64,000 nucleotides of DNA, from assembly GCA_026419785.1 (NCBI GenBank), contig JAODTK010002732.1:166530-230529 (forward strand), in the 5' to 3' direction. This document shows, one piece after another, positions 10,047-22,689 of this stretch. Position 1 is the stretch's first letter; the number at the start of each line of letters is the position of its first letter. Below the pieces are notes generated by a model. That model was not told where the DNA came from. It did no database searches and saw only the letters and a program-made list of their open reading frames with translations. The translations under genes and the position numbers were made by a program. The stretch is from Sclerodactyla briareus. Lineage: Eukaryota; Echinodermata; Holothuroidea; Dendrochirotida; Sclerodactylidae.

Positions 10047-13000
10047 ATAATTTATGTTTAGCTCGTGAGCAAGATTACGGATGAACAGTAGGTGCCTATG
10101 GTCGACTTGGGTTGACATAGATGGGGATTAGAGTGTAGATGAAATGAATAGATTTTCAGCGTAAATAGGGTCATCAAGGTCAATTCGGGGTCAAAAACTG
10201 TTTTGTGGCAAACTTGGGAAGGCAAAGGTCTTGCGAGGTTGGGAGGTGCACCATTGTGATTCACTCGTGACCTAATCTGTGGACTTTGACCTCAATTGAC
10301 CCGTTTCCATGTTTTTGCCGAATAATCTTCGTGGCCATTTCGGATCTCAAAGGTACCTTCGATCGAAATGAACCATTAATTTGACCCATGTGACCTTTGA
10401 GCGTGAAGATATCGGAGGGCAAAGTTTTCAATTTGAAATTAAGTGCAAGTTAGAATGTTCGTAGTGAGTTGTCATGGTGATTTTTCGAATCAGCAGGTCA
10501 AAACGACCCATGAATATGAGGTCCAAAAAGGGTCAAAGGTCAAATGTTGAATGAATGTGCTTATTTTTCATGTTACAGGGCAAAGAATGCAAATGTCAAT
10601 TCGTAAAAAATTTGGATATCTTGCCGAGCTAGTGTGCTGACTAGACGAAACACCTGACTTCATAGGGCACTCGGAGTCTCAAGTTACGAGGGGTTCAAGG
10701 TGGTTTTGATACCTTTTTGGCAATAGCCTCGGCAGTATTCGGGAGAATTTGCGTGTAGACTGCGTGCATCTCATCGAGAGTAACATTTTTCATAAAAAAA
10801 CGGAATGTCATCAAAGGTCATCAAGGTCACTTATGGAGGAAAAGCTATTATTTCGGAGACAAATTACAATGACATTGCTTGGCAATGTGGAAATTTCAGG
10901 ACAGGGTGTACGTCAATGGTGGAGAAAATTTCCATCAAAACATTCAGGTCATCACAGGTCAGTCAAGGGAACTTATGGGCATATAACTGCCAAAATATGT
11001 GTTACTGCAACATCTTCCAGTGACCTTTCCTGATGTGTTTAATTTCAGGACAGGGTGTAACCCATCTAGGGTTACATTTTTATAAAAAGGGTAATGTCAT
11101 CCAGAGTGTCATTAAAGGTAATTTGAGGTCAAAAACTGATTTTGTACTGAGACGGCAATAGCACTGGCGTGTTCATCAGCAGGAATACAAAATGCTCCTG
11201 GAAGTGGATGTACACATGGAGAGTTACAATTTTTCATAAAACCTGTCATGTATGAGAGGTCATCCAAGGTCGCAGAGTAGGGTCAAAAATGACTGTTTTC
11301 TGGCGATAATCGAAGCATGAATATCTGGAAGGCTGGAAGGTTCACCATTGTGATATAATTGTTGATTGCATGTGTGGGACCTATGACCTCAATTTGACCT
11401 CTGTCGGGTGGTCATGTGGTTAAAGGTTGAGTCTTGAATAATGTGCTTATTTAAGGAGTTTACGGGCAAAAAAAATAGAAAACTGATTATTTTTGGATAT
11501 GTGATAGACCTGTGTGCGTTATGGAGGGGACCAACTGTACCGCTTCGATCGGACAGTTACTTGGTAGTTAAAAGGGTCAAAGTTTAATTTAATAGCTTTT
11601 TCGCAATAACTGTAGGCGTGTTCATTGGAATGCAATATGCGACTAGGAGTGGAGCAGTCACAAGGAGAATAACAATTTTTATAAGAGCCGCCATGTCATT
11701 GGAGGTCATAAAAGGTCACGTAGGCGTCAAAATACACGATTTTGTAACTTTTTGGCAATAGCAACTGGGCATGTTCACTCAGAATGCAAAATGCTCCTGG
11801 AGTGGATGTATCACATGGAGAGTTACAATTTCATAAAAACGCCCATGTCATTAAAGGTATTCAAGGTCAGTAGGGGTCAAAAACTGTTCTCTGGACATGA
11901 ACGTGAGAATGGAATATCTGTGAGGCGGGAGGTGCCCCATTGTGATATAATTGTTGAACTGCATGTGTGTGACCTCTGACCTCAATTTGACCGCTGTAGG
12001 TGTAATGTGGGTAAAGGTTGAGTCTGAATAAATGTGTTATTTAAGGAGTTACGGGCAAAAAAATAGGAACTGGTTATTTTGGAGATATGTGATAGACCTT
12101 TGTGTGCTTTATGGAGAAACCAACTCCTGCTTCGATCGGACGCATACGTTGGTAGTGACAAGGGGGCAAAGTTTAATTTTTAATAGTGCTTTTTCGCAAT
12201 AACATTAGGATGTCATTGGATGACATATGCTTATGGTGGATGATCACAGATGGAAAAGCATAACCATTTTTATAAAAAACGCCATGTATTGAAGGTTCAT
12301 TAAAGGTGTTCACGTAGGGGTCAAAAAAACTGATTTAAGTTACTTTTTTGGAATAGCACTGGGGAGTGTTCTCAGAAGCAAAATGCTCTCAGGAGTGGAT
12401 TGTATCACCATTGGAGAGTACCAATTTTCTTAAAAACTGCCAAGTCATTAAACGTCATTCAAAGTCACTTAGGGGTCAAAAAGTTTATGGCCCGTAATCG
12501 GAGAATGAATATCTGTGAAGGCAAAGGTTCACCCTTGTGATATAATTGTTGACCTGCTGTTGTTGGTTGACCCTGATCCTCAATTTGAATGCCTCTGGCG
12601 GTGTGTCATGTGGTTTAAAGGTCGAGTCTGAATAAATGTGCTTATTTAAGGAGTGTAACGTGTGCACACAAAAAAAATAGAAAAAAACAAAACTGGTTTG
12701 GCAAAGTGCGGGCTATACAAGTGGCGGGTCTGCCCGCCAGGCTTGGGTGTCTACGTTAAGGACCGGTAATAGCCTTTTTAGGTAATCTCTGTTGGCTCGT
12801 TTAGCAAGATTACAGATGAACCTAGGTCTACGGTGACTTCGTTTGGCACATAGATGCGGGATATGAAGTAGATGTACTGATTAGATTTTCAGCGTCAATA
12901 TGCTAATTGGGTCGTCTAATTTGCATAATTTATGCGAAAATTCACAGGTTCATCAGATTGTTTCCATTCCATCACCACTCAATTCTGTGTGAATAGAGCA

Positions 13001-13769
13001 CTCTGGTGATTATTCACTTATACTATAATATTGTATTATTACACAGAGGGTGGAGAACACTGAGGTACATTCAGTGTGTCTGATTCGCATGGGTTTCCCA
13101 AATTTCAAAGTTGGTTTGATTTTCCTAAAGCTTGATTGGTATGGTCTACCTTAGTGTATTCCCCCAAAATGTTAAAATAACATTGACTCAAGTCACTGGA
13201 GGTTTGCAGTGTGTATAAATTGTTTAATTTCATGCAACTGTTCAAGTTTGTTGAATCCCTGTATTTAAGTGGGTCCTGAGATATGTGAAATTGAGCAATG
13301 CGTCAAAGGAAAAAAAAAAAAAAAAAAAAAACAAAAAACAAAAAAAAAAAAACAAAAAAAAAAAAAAAAAAAAAAAACAAAAAAAAAAAAAACAATGAAA
13401 GTAAACAAAAAAAAAAAAAAAAAAAAAAGAACAAAAATAACAAAAAAAAAAAAAAAAAAAAAAAAACATAAAAAAAAAAAAAAAAGAAAACAAAAAAAAA
13501 AAAATGTTGAATATTGGTCTAATTGCATAATTCAGGCCGAATTCTTTGCCACATTTCCACCAAACTTATACTTCTTGGCACTCTTCAGTAGACATTGTCC
13601 TTAATCAGTCCTTTACGAATTTGAAATTGATCACTATTAATAGGGTGTATAATATGCTATACCAAAAATCTAAAAGCAACACATTAAATTCCTTGTAATG
13701 TTTGCATGGTGACTATTAGATGGAAACATGATCGCGCAACCACGGCGAGACACTGGGGGCGGATCGCTT
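10045..13769 (+). mobile_element. Hairpin-ended AGGTCA-array element, copy B (5' terminus missing)
   Basis: Directly abutting the end of copy C, the text resumes within the leader ('tttagctcgtgagcaagattacggatgaac'), so the GTCTCGCC terminus and the GT tract are absent. It runs in the same order as copy A (start of window), about 10.1 kb apart, and ends at the hairpin core at 13,729-13,769. The array super-unit marker lies near 11,570 and 12,160. A roughly 195 nt poly(A) run absent from copy A interrupts the 3' part. Confidence 0.65.
13310..13504 (+). repeat. Poly(A)-like run (~195 nt with single C/G/T interruptions)
   Basis: Almost pure A with spaced single C. It sits exactly between 'cgtcaaagg' and 'gttgaatattgg', where copy A reads 'cgtcaatagaaagttgaatatg' without the run. 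It is either a homopolymer artefact or a poly(A) insertion. Confidence 0.9.
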
Positions 13770-16190
13770 TCAAATATCCCCCCATTACCAATGGCTGAAT
13801 GATTTCAAACCGTTGTTGAGCAAGTGTAAAAAAGGCACAAACTAATCAACTGTTTTGCCCCATGCAATCAGCCCCACAAAAGTCAATGTTTAGGGGAAAA
13901 AAAATGATTTTTGTTCATAATTTGAGAATTTTGAAAATCTGGTCAGTTTTAGGATATTTAGAGTTGGGAGGACTGAATATTCCAAATTTATAAGAAGGTA
14001 CAAAGTATAAAACAAAGGGTTTACCCAGCATTTAGGCGTAGAAAACTGACATTTTCATGCATATGAATAATTTCTGGGAAAAATGCTGTTTCGACTTATT
14101 TTGAGAATTTTGTCCATTGCAACTGGCGAAATATAGCAGCAGAAACAAATAATGTTTCACATTTGCCGATGCGATCCTGCAACATCAAGAGATTGCCATC
14201 TTGTTTTAAAATTGCGAAGTAGGACAAAATAGGATGTGATTAGATGGTCCTTATTGTGTCTACTGCGTCCCTTAGTTAACGCCAATCTTGCTTAGGCCAC
14301 TCCTATGGTGATTTCTGTCTGTTTACTTTCTCTGTGACTCCACCGTTTATGCACACGCTGTCTGTCGTCCTCATGTCCCACTCTCGTACCTCCCCTTTCC
14401 TTTCCCCCCCACCCCTTAAACCTTATATCAATATAGCTGTTGAAACATATTATAAGCTATTGATTGGAGGAAGGCAAGGTTGATATGGGGTTATCATAAT
14501 GTATTATAAAATATATTTATCAATATTTTCATTCACATTCTAGGGGGGGGGAAGGGTTGCCTCGTTCACTTTTGCAAGTGTGACCCAACGGACAACTAAA
14601 CATTGTTTGACAGGCGATACTGTAGAAACTTGTTAAAATCTGAGTCTCTGTAGTGAAGCAGGACTAGATTCGCCTGCTACAGTCGCTATGATGCAAGCAC
14701 CTGCATGGGATTTACATGCGCATCCACTCGACACCAGATGTATGGGTTCTGCTTTTGCAACACGATTGAATTGCCTTTGCTTCCACTTTGCACAGATGCA
14801 TGTGCTTCCACTTTGCACAGATGCATGTGCAACCCACCTTGCACAGATGCATGCGCAACCCACAGTGCACGGTTTTATGATGAATTAAACAATGCAATTG
14901 TGTTGCAACTCACTTGATGCAGCAGGATGAATGTGACCATTTGAACGGATGCATATGCAACCAGTTTGCATATGGATGGCATGTGCACACCAGTGTTCAC
15001 CCAGGATAGTAGGTGCAACTACGTTGAATGACAAGCACGTGCAATTACTTGGAATTATGAACGTATGTGCAACTTTTTATGGGTGGGTGTCGTTTGGAAG
15101 GGCCACAGGTAAAAACAAAAACTGCCTTGATAGTTAAATCTAATTCCTAACTCCCTGAGGCTGTTAAAGGTTGCAGCGGGCAGTGGACCTGAAGAGTCGG
15201 AGACCTCGCAGTGGTGATTCACCCACTTTCAGCAGCCCAAGCATACAGAACTTGATGTGGTACACTGTTTCTGGTCACTGTCTGAGTTTAAGGGCTTGAT
15301 CAGCTGTAGTACAGAGAAGGATGTGCTCTGGAGACATATCTTCGAGACAGTCGGTAGTGACTAACTCTCGAGCGGGGACGGGTGGGAAGCATGTGTAGCA
15401 TGGCATGCAGCAGTGTTGGACCACCCCCCTTTCTGTCAAGTTGGAGAATTGAGCACACCCCCAACTGTTGCATTTCCTGCCAGGGGAGGAATGACTGCTT
15501 TATATTCTTCATTATTTTCCATACATCCATAACTCCATAGGTCAATTGAGAAAATATTTGTCTCCTGTCAAGGTACTTGAGCATAAGGCTTGGAGGAAAA
15601 AGCTGATAATTGCCCATTGGTGGGACCGCTATCAGAACTGCCACGAGACGCTCTCACAAAGATGTTCTACTACTAGAGGAATCTGGCGGCATGAATTCAA
15701 TGTACTCATGGAAGCGAGGCCGACTGGACATGACATTGGGGGAGAGAGCAGGTTGGAGGAGGATTTGGAGGTTGGTTTAGGATGGGGAGGATTGCCCAGT
15801 TCAAACGACTTCTGAGGGACAGGATTGGTGTGAGACGGATGCTGCAAGATTGAGGTGAATCCAGCCCCCTCACCACGATCAGGTCACATTCCCGAGTTGA
15901 AGCTGGGAGATAGAAGGCATCTTGAGCACAACACCCCCTCTTCTGTAGAATCTCTCTCAGTTTCACGCAGAGGATCTTCTGAACATGGCAAAAATGATTA
16001 GCATCAAAAAATATACCCATGAGAGGATTTCAACCTTATTATAGCGTCGTGTGGGGGAGGCGGACGGCTTCGTAGTGCGCCTTTCAGCGAGCACAACAAG
16101 AGGGAACCCAACCCGCTGGAGCATGGCTGTCAGGGTCATGATCTGTGAGGCCCCAACTGGGGTGGATGCTTATTGAAATGGTTGAACTGG
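13545..16190 (+). repeat. Segmental duplication, copy 2
   Basis: Homologous to 3,255-4,900 and, over its whole length, to 16,245-18,650, so copies 2 and 3 form a tandem pair of roughly 2.7 kb units. It includes the element hairpin, the AT-rich flank, the TGCATGTGCA minisatellite, and a right part (15,340-16,190) with 'ctgctttatattcttcattatt' and 'gaggatcttctgaacatg'. Bases 14,270-14,450 carry extra sequence not seen in the other copies. Short minus-strand open frames at 15,300-16,020 have no recognisable domain. Confidence 0.65.
14760..14990 (+). repeat. Minisatellite TTGCACAGATGCATGTGC, second array
   Basis: Units alternate 'ctttgcacagatgcatgtgcttcca' and 'ccttgcacagatgcatgcgcaaccca', homologous to the array at 4,290-4,590. 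Confidence 0.75.
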
Positions 16191-16244
16191 CAGCTCCAGA
16201 CAAATATTGTCTTTTAATCTAATTTGGCCTAATTCATGCGATCT

Positions 16245-18660
16245 TAGTCCATTTCCACAAACTTCTACTTCTTTTCTTTTTTTCTTTCACTCTTCATAAC
16301 ATTGCATTATCAGTCCCCTTACGAATTTGAAATTGATCACTGATTAATAGGTTGGTTAAATGCTATACCCCAAAATCTAAAGCAACACATTAAATTCCTT
16401 GTTTAACTGTTGCATGGTGACTATTAGATTGAAACACTGATCGTGCAACCAGCGAGACACTGGGCGATCACCTTGTCAGATATCCCCCCCTTCCAATGGC
16501 TGAATGATTCAAACTTTTAGCCGTGTAAAAAGGCAAACAATAACAACGTTTCCCTCAATCCAGCCCAAAAAGTCAATTTAGGGGAAAAAATGATGTTTTG
16601 GCCAAATTTGAGAATTATTTTTTGAAAATCTGGTCAGTTTTTGGTATTTAGAGATTGGGAGGATGAATGATTCCAAATTTCATGAGAAGGTACAAAGTAT
16701 CAAACAAGGGTTTCCCGCTTTAGGCTGTATAATCAACCTGAAATTTCCATGAATATGAATCATTTTCTGGGAAAAATGGCTGTTTTCAGACTTATTTTGA
16801 TAAATTTTTGTCCATGTTGGCAACTGGTGAAATATAAGCAAGCCAGAACAAATGAATATTCCACATTTTGTCCGATGAGTCCTGCAACATCCAGAGATTG
16901 CCCCTCTTGTTTAATTGCGAAGTAGACAAATTAGGATGTGATTAGAGGTGGTGTATTAGTAAGAACTTGCTAGGGACAGATTATCTGGATAGTCGATTGG
17001 CGCCCATCCAATTCCCCCATATTACGTGCATAACAGGTTGAAACCATTACGGATAGACGGAGGCAATGTTTTGATTTTGGGTTATCATACTTGATTATTA
17101 TAAAAAATATTTCCAAATATTTTCATTCACATTTCCCTAGGAGTTGCCTTCATCTTTTGCAAAGTGTGACCCAAGACAATAAACCATCTGTTGCCTGGAT
17201 ACCTGTAGCAAATTGTTAAAATCAGCTCTGTAGTAGCATGACTATACGCCTTGCAACAGTCCGCATGTGCAACCCCACTTGCATGGTGCATGCGCACCAC
17301 TTCACACAGATGCATGTGCTTCTGCTTTGCACAGATCATGTGCTTCTGCTTTGCACAGATGCATGTGCTTCCACTTTGCACAGATGCATGTGCAACCACC
17401 CTTGCACAGATTCATCGCACCACCTTGCACGATGAATGTGCAAAAACCACTCTGCAATCACTGATGAATGTGCAACCCCACTTTGCAACGATGCATATGC
17501 AACCAGTTTAATGGATGCAGTGGCACCAGTTTACACTGATCATGTGCAACAAACGTTGAACTGAACTCACTTGCACTACTTTGAAGAACGTAGGTTCAAC
17601 TTTTTTTTGGGGGGTTCGTTTGGAAGGCCAGGTAAAAAAAACTCTTGATAATAAAATTTTCCTAACCCCTGAGGCCTGTAAGCGTGCCAGGCAAGTGGCA
17701 CCTGCAGAGATCGGAGACTCGAAGTGGTGAATTCACCTCCATCCAGCATACCTTGATGTGGCTACTGTTTCTGGTACTGTCTGAGTAAGGGAGACATCGT
17801 GTACAGAGAAGGATGGTGCTGGAGACATTCTTGATACAGTGGTCCTGGTGACTAACTCACCTCGAGGCCGGGGAGCATGTTAGCATGCATACGTGACACC
17901 TCCACTTTCTCAGTTGGAGAACACCCCCCAACTGTGTGCCATTCCTCCATGGAAGAATCGACTGCTTTATCTTCTTCATTATCCATTAATTCCATAATCC
18001 ATAATGTCAATTGAGAAAATATTTTGTTCTCCTTCAAGGTCTTTGAGCATAAGCTTGGAGACGCTGTAAGCTGCCCCATTTGGTGACCTCTATCAGAACT
18101 GCCAGAGACGCTCTCACAAAGATGTTCACCTCTAGAGGATCTGGCAGGCAATGAATTCAATTTACATCATGGAAGCGCGGGCGACTGAAATGACAGGAGA
18201 GGCAGGTGGAAGGAGATTTTGAGGTTGGTTTTTGAGGAGGGGAGGATGATTCCCTAGTCAAACGAGAGTGCAGGATGTTGTGAGGACGGATGCTGAAAAA
18301 GACCAACTGAGGTGAATCCACACCCCCCCCTCCCCCCACGATCAGGTCACACCCCCGAAAATTGAAGCTGGAGAAGGCTATCCTTAGCCACCCCACCTCC
18401 CCTCTTCCTGATAGATCTTTTGGTTTTTTCCTCTCATTTTCAGCAGAGGATCTTCTGAACATGCAAATGATATGCCATCAAAACATATACCCATGAGAGG
18501 ATTTTCACCTGATATGGTCGCTGGGGAGGGGACGGGCCTCGAGTGCGCTCGCAGCGATCACCAAACCAGAGGGAACCTAACGTGAGCATGACTGCTACCA
18601 TGGTCATGCTCTGCTGATGCCCAACTGGGGTGAAATGGGGAAGCCTGAGCTCCCATGACA
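16245..18660 (+). repeat. Segmental duplication, copy 3 (tandem to copy 2)
   Basis: Repeats 13,545-16,190 at an offset of about 2.7 kb, beginning within the element 3' segment and running through the hairpin (16,438-16,473), flank, minisatellite and the 'ttcaattgagaaaatattttg' and 'gaggatcttctgaacatgc' blocks. It ends near 18,660, after which sequence is unrelated. No gene recognised. Confidence 0.65.
17250..17560 (+). repeat. Minisatellite TTGCACAGATGCATGTGC, third array
   Basis: About ten imperfect units, such as 'ctttgcacagatgcatgtgcttctg'. Confidence 0.75.
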
Positions 18661-18867
18661 ATAGTGAAACGAGTACTGATTAGCGAACACTGATGGTACT
18701 GCAATTAACCCTTCAGATGTCCAATATAACCGCGACGGACTATATTTGCCATAGAGTTTTTGGGCCTAAATTCATATTTGTGGTTGGAGTGCCCCCTACT
18801 ATTATGGCCACTCTATGATTGGAAAGATCGCAACAGAATCTTTCTAGTGTAGTACATAACATGGCAG

Positions 18868-19073
18868 TGGTGCAAGAACTTCTTTCGCCCTTCCCGCTCC
18901 CCAAAAGAGTTTACTCTTATGATTTTTAATTAGCCGTCGTGTATTTTCGATCCGCCATCTTGGACTTTTTGTCACCAATAACAAACATCATGACTTGCCT
19001 TGACACAAGGGCCAACTTATAACAACCTTAAGAATACCCGCCCCATCTATTTCCTATGAAATCCTTCAATGCA
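18868..19073 (-). repeat. 3' LTR of the BEL/Pao element
   Basis: Matches 25,044-25,246, including ctccccaaaagagttta, aattagccgtcgtgtatttt and cgatccgccat. The two LTRs differ by many small indels. On the minus strand it appears to begin TG and end CA. Confidence 0.82.
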
Positions 19074-19523
19074 TCCTCACCTTCCTCGACTGTCCTCATC
19101 AGAGCGGTTCGACACCTAATAATAACCTAATCTAAACAACGCCTTATACTATCAGGATAACCGATATGACTGACTATCCCATACATCAACCATCACCATG
19201 TCCCCATAACCACCTCCAATCACTATCAATCTCTACATGTCTCTACATCACTCAATCCTTGATACATAAACGACATAAAATAATAACACTAACTCCATGA
19301 CTTCTAGTGGACATACCTTAGCTATCCCTCTGACTACCTCACCCTTGGATGTCTTTAACTTGACCCCTCTAACATGGGCCATCCGGCCATGATAGATCTC
19401 ATCACCCTCCAAGTGGCAACCTCACCTGAATGTCCTTGTCAGCTACTAACACTACTCCCCTACTGCCAAGTCCCTTTCCTCCTCCTTCCACCTATTCCTC
19501 CTATTTAATTGTGGAGCCACTCT

Positions 19524-20336
19524 TTACCCTCTGTTCCAAAGTGCTTCAATAACTCTTGTACTCTTCGCCAACGCTTTTTGGGATTGAACCTTGACGTTAT
19601 CTAAGACCTCCCTTCTGAGGCCCCCACTTCCCCCCAACGACCCATGAAGGAAGTGGCTTGGAGTCAAAGGTGTGGATTCCTTCCCTGATGCTGACATGTA
19701 GGTAAGTGGTCTTGAATTTAATATGCCCTCAGCACCCACAATCTTAAGGCACTCCTCATCGGTGATTCAGCACCCTTCAAATTGCATAGATTGCTCTCTT
19801 CGCCGACTTTATGAAGCCTCATGAACACACCGAATGTGGGGTTGCTGGTGGTATGCAACTCAATCCACTTATCCTGTGACTGCAGTTTGCTCCTGGACTC
19901 TTTCCATTTTCCAACAAGTTTCACTATCCTCCTTTAAACTCCTTATCTGCTTCCCCACAAAGTTAGAACCGTTATCACAAAAGCCTGCCTGTGGCTGACC
20001 TCGCCTACACACAAACCTATGGAACGCATTTAGAAATGTATCAGTGTCCAAACCGTAGGCAATTTTCAGGTGTAACTGCACGATGTAGCAAGACCCTAAA
20101 TAAGGCATAGGATCCCCTTGGCCCTAGTTTGCCTTCTTTTTTTTGTTGCCCCTACCTGAAATTGTAATAACATGGCCCTGCATAATCAACGGCAACTCTG
20201 CTGAATGCCCGGAGACTAACGCTGGCTCGGATGTGGTGGCCAGGGTGCCATTACTGGCTGGCATTGCAGCAGCCTTTCTTTGGCACTGCAACCAGCGTTT
20301 CTCACAGTCTCTAATTTCCTCTCTCCCATGTATCAC
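19524..20336 (-). pseudogene. BEL/Pao integrase region
   Basis: Three consecutive minus-strand frames show the integrase. The zinc-binding part reads HGREEIRDCEKRWLQCQRK (about 20,270-20,336). The catalytic core has YGLDTDTFLNAFHRF and FCDNGSNFVG (about 19,930-20,060), which holds a conserved Asp. The BEL-specific C-terminal part reads NSRPLTYMSAS followed by PLTPSHFL (about 19,640-19,720). It integrates element cDNA into host DNA. The frames are broken between these blocks, so no intact protein is encoded as written. Confidence 0.85.
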
Positions 20337-20929
20337 CCAATACTTTCTATATCAGAGATACAAATGGTTTGTCCCTAAACCTGATTCCACGATCATGATA
20401 CTCCTTCACAATTAGACTATTACAGGATGCGTCCTAGGAAGATGACAGGGGTGCCTCACATCAAAAGCAAGTTCCTCAATCCAACCAAACTGGCCGTCCC
20501 TTCATCCTAATCCTAATCAACCCATCATCATCACTCCTTGGAAACATTGTGCCCAGCACTGTTTGGGCGCTACTTGCCCTTTTACTCACAGACTCTTGAC
20601 CTCATCTTTGAGGGACTCTTGTTGAGCATCTCTGATCACAAGTTACTCTGCCTGTTTGGATCTCTTCCCTACTTAGAGCACCCCCAGCCCTGTTTTCCTT
20701 ACATAGAACACAATTATGGACAAAGCGCAACACATGGACATCACCTCACCCTGACCAACTTTGTCCAGGAACTATAGCGCTTTGCATCAAGTCGCCAACC
20801 CTCCGACTTGGGTGCCCACGGCTTGCCGGCAAATATGACCTAACTTTTCCTTACCTCTACATTCTTTACCTTCCGGAGCCGACCTGTTTCACTGGCCCAC
20901 CTGTCTGAGACTCTTTTCCACAAAGTATC

Positions 20930-21170
20930 CGGACCTGACCACCACAGACTTATTCACTACTCGCAACCTCTCAGCAGTAGTCCCCCTAAGGCAACATCTG
21001 CCGGATTTAGTCCTGTAGGCACATACCGCCAATTGACATCGTATTGTACAACTGGATTTCTCCACTCTGTTCGCCACAAAAGGCTTGAAACTGCGACTTC
21101 TACCTCTGATCCACCACATGTGTTTGTACTTCCTCCAAAACACAAATCTCCTAGGTTATACTCCAAACCC
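20930..21170 (-). pseudogene. BEL/Pao RNase H C-terminal region
   Basis: Overlapping minus frames contain FKPFVANRVEK and WRYVPTGLNPADVA, the typical BEL/Pao text after RNase H (the usual form is FVANRV...WRYVPT..NPADIASRG). The frame shifts between the two motifs. Confidence 0.8.
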
Positions 21171-21699
21171 TAGTAATAGATTGTGCCAACCTTAACCCCA
21201 AATCGCTGCCGATGATTTCGAGCCTAGGTAATGCTGACTGGACTTAGAGGCCACCTTTGTCTTTGATGCCACCAACTGAACACTTACTTCCCCTTGTTTA
21301 CACTCTTTAGGTACTGACTGCACCATAGGCTTCACTGTAAGCATCACAAAAACATGGAGTTCATGCATCCCTTTGCTTCACTGGTACAACACCTGTGCCT
21401 ACTCTCACATCATCCAAGTATTAGATCCCCAATCCAATCAGATACCTTATCTTGAATACATCTAGGCAATGGATCATCCCATCACTCCCACTTGCCCAAA
21501 TCTCTTGCATATTATCTTCCCCTTGACTGTCACTGGTGACCCAAACCCCATTGGTCAAACCCGATGCTACCCTGTGCTAACACTCCACACCCAACTTTTA
21601 GTACGACTGTATGTCCCTCGTTAATTTAATTCCACCATAACTGAACCTGAAATTCTCCGCTCAGGAAAAAAAAACACCGACGCTAGCCCTAATGCACTC

Positions 21700-22660
21700 G
21701 CAGAGGGCAGCTCACCCTCACTAGGTTAACCTCTTTAGCTTAGCTCGGTCTCTTGGGGTACTCTCCTCCAACCTCTTTTTTGAGTTCAAAAGCCCTTTCT
21801 TCCTCCACCTCCCTGCAAAATGCCGCCACACTCTCTCAGCTCCTTAGAGTTGCACTGGCAGAGTTCCACTCCTTCACAACTCCATTGTGTCGTCAACATA
21901 CGTGCTTTCAGCACAGCCTCTTGCTGCACGAGGATACTCACTTTGATGTGCTTGTGGGCATTTTCCTGTGACACTGCCTGTGATATGAGGACAGCATTCA
22001 CTCCAAATGCCACTCTTTAACTCATACACCGGTGCTCACATCCCCACGTGCTTTTCGCGCCACAGATTCTTACATGACACGATCCTTCCTGCTTCGCAAT
22101 GCTTATCTGTAGGTACATCTCAGACACGTCACACATCAATGCACAGCCACGTTCGAATCTAAGAAGTACCATCAAACAATCATTTTTGCAATTTTGGAAC
22201 CGTTAAGCAATTGCAAAAATCGTAAACGACTTTTCCATCACACTTGGAGGAAGCGTCATACACCATCTGACCTTAGTGGTGTCTCGTTGCGGGCCTGACA
22301 CGGCAAAGTGTGGCAAGAACCACTGTTGATCAACCTGCTCATTTGGGTCGACCTGACATATTACCCCTTCTTCTCCTTGTAAGTACTGATTACGTCGCCA
22401 TATGCACGCTTCAGTTGAGGGTCTTTGTTTCAATTTCTCTCCAAATCCACAAACTATTTTCAGCCACCCTTCTATTATCAGGCCATGATGATTTTGTTTT
22501 CTTCCAGGGAATCTTTACTTCATACACCTTTCCACTTTTTCATTGCTTCCAGGACTTCCATTGCTCCCTTTCTTCTCGTCTCATATGAGTTTTCTTTTTA
22601 CCTGTGTCACACCCATGGTTTCTATTTCCCAGAATTTTTGTAGGATTGAGTTCACACCCT
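21700..22660 (-). pseudogene. BEL/Pao reverse transcriptase region
   Basis: Going downstream on the minus strand: an entry motif resembling LQKFWEIETMG (about 22,610-22,650), CDVSEMYLQI (about 22,100-22,130), VAFGVNA and VSQENAHKH (about 21,930-22,013), and the polymerase motif YVDD at 21,889-21,900 with DTME after it. These match the order of BEL/Pao reverse transcriptase. Several frame breaks lie between motifs. Confidence 0.85.
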
Positions 22661-22689
22661 CTTCACCATTGGAGGCACACTTGAATGTG

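Noticed and set aside
13242-13604. Lysine-rich and phenylalanine-rich open frames
   Set aside because: They are translations of the poly(A) run on either strand.
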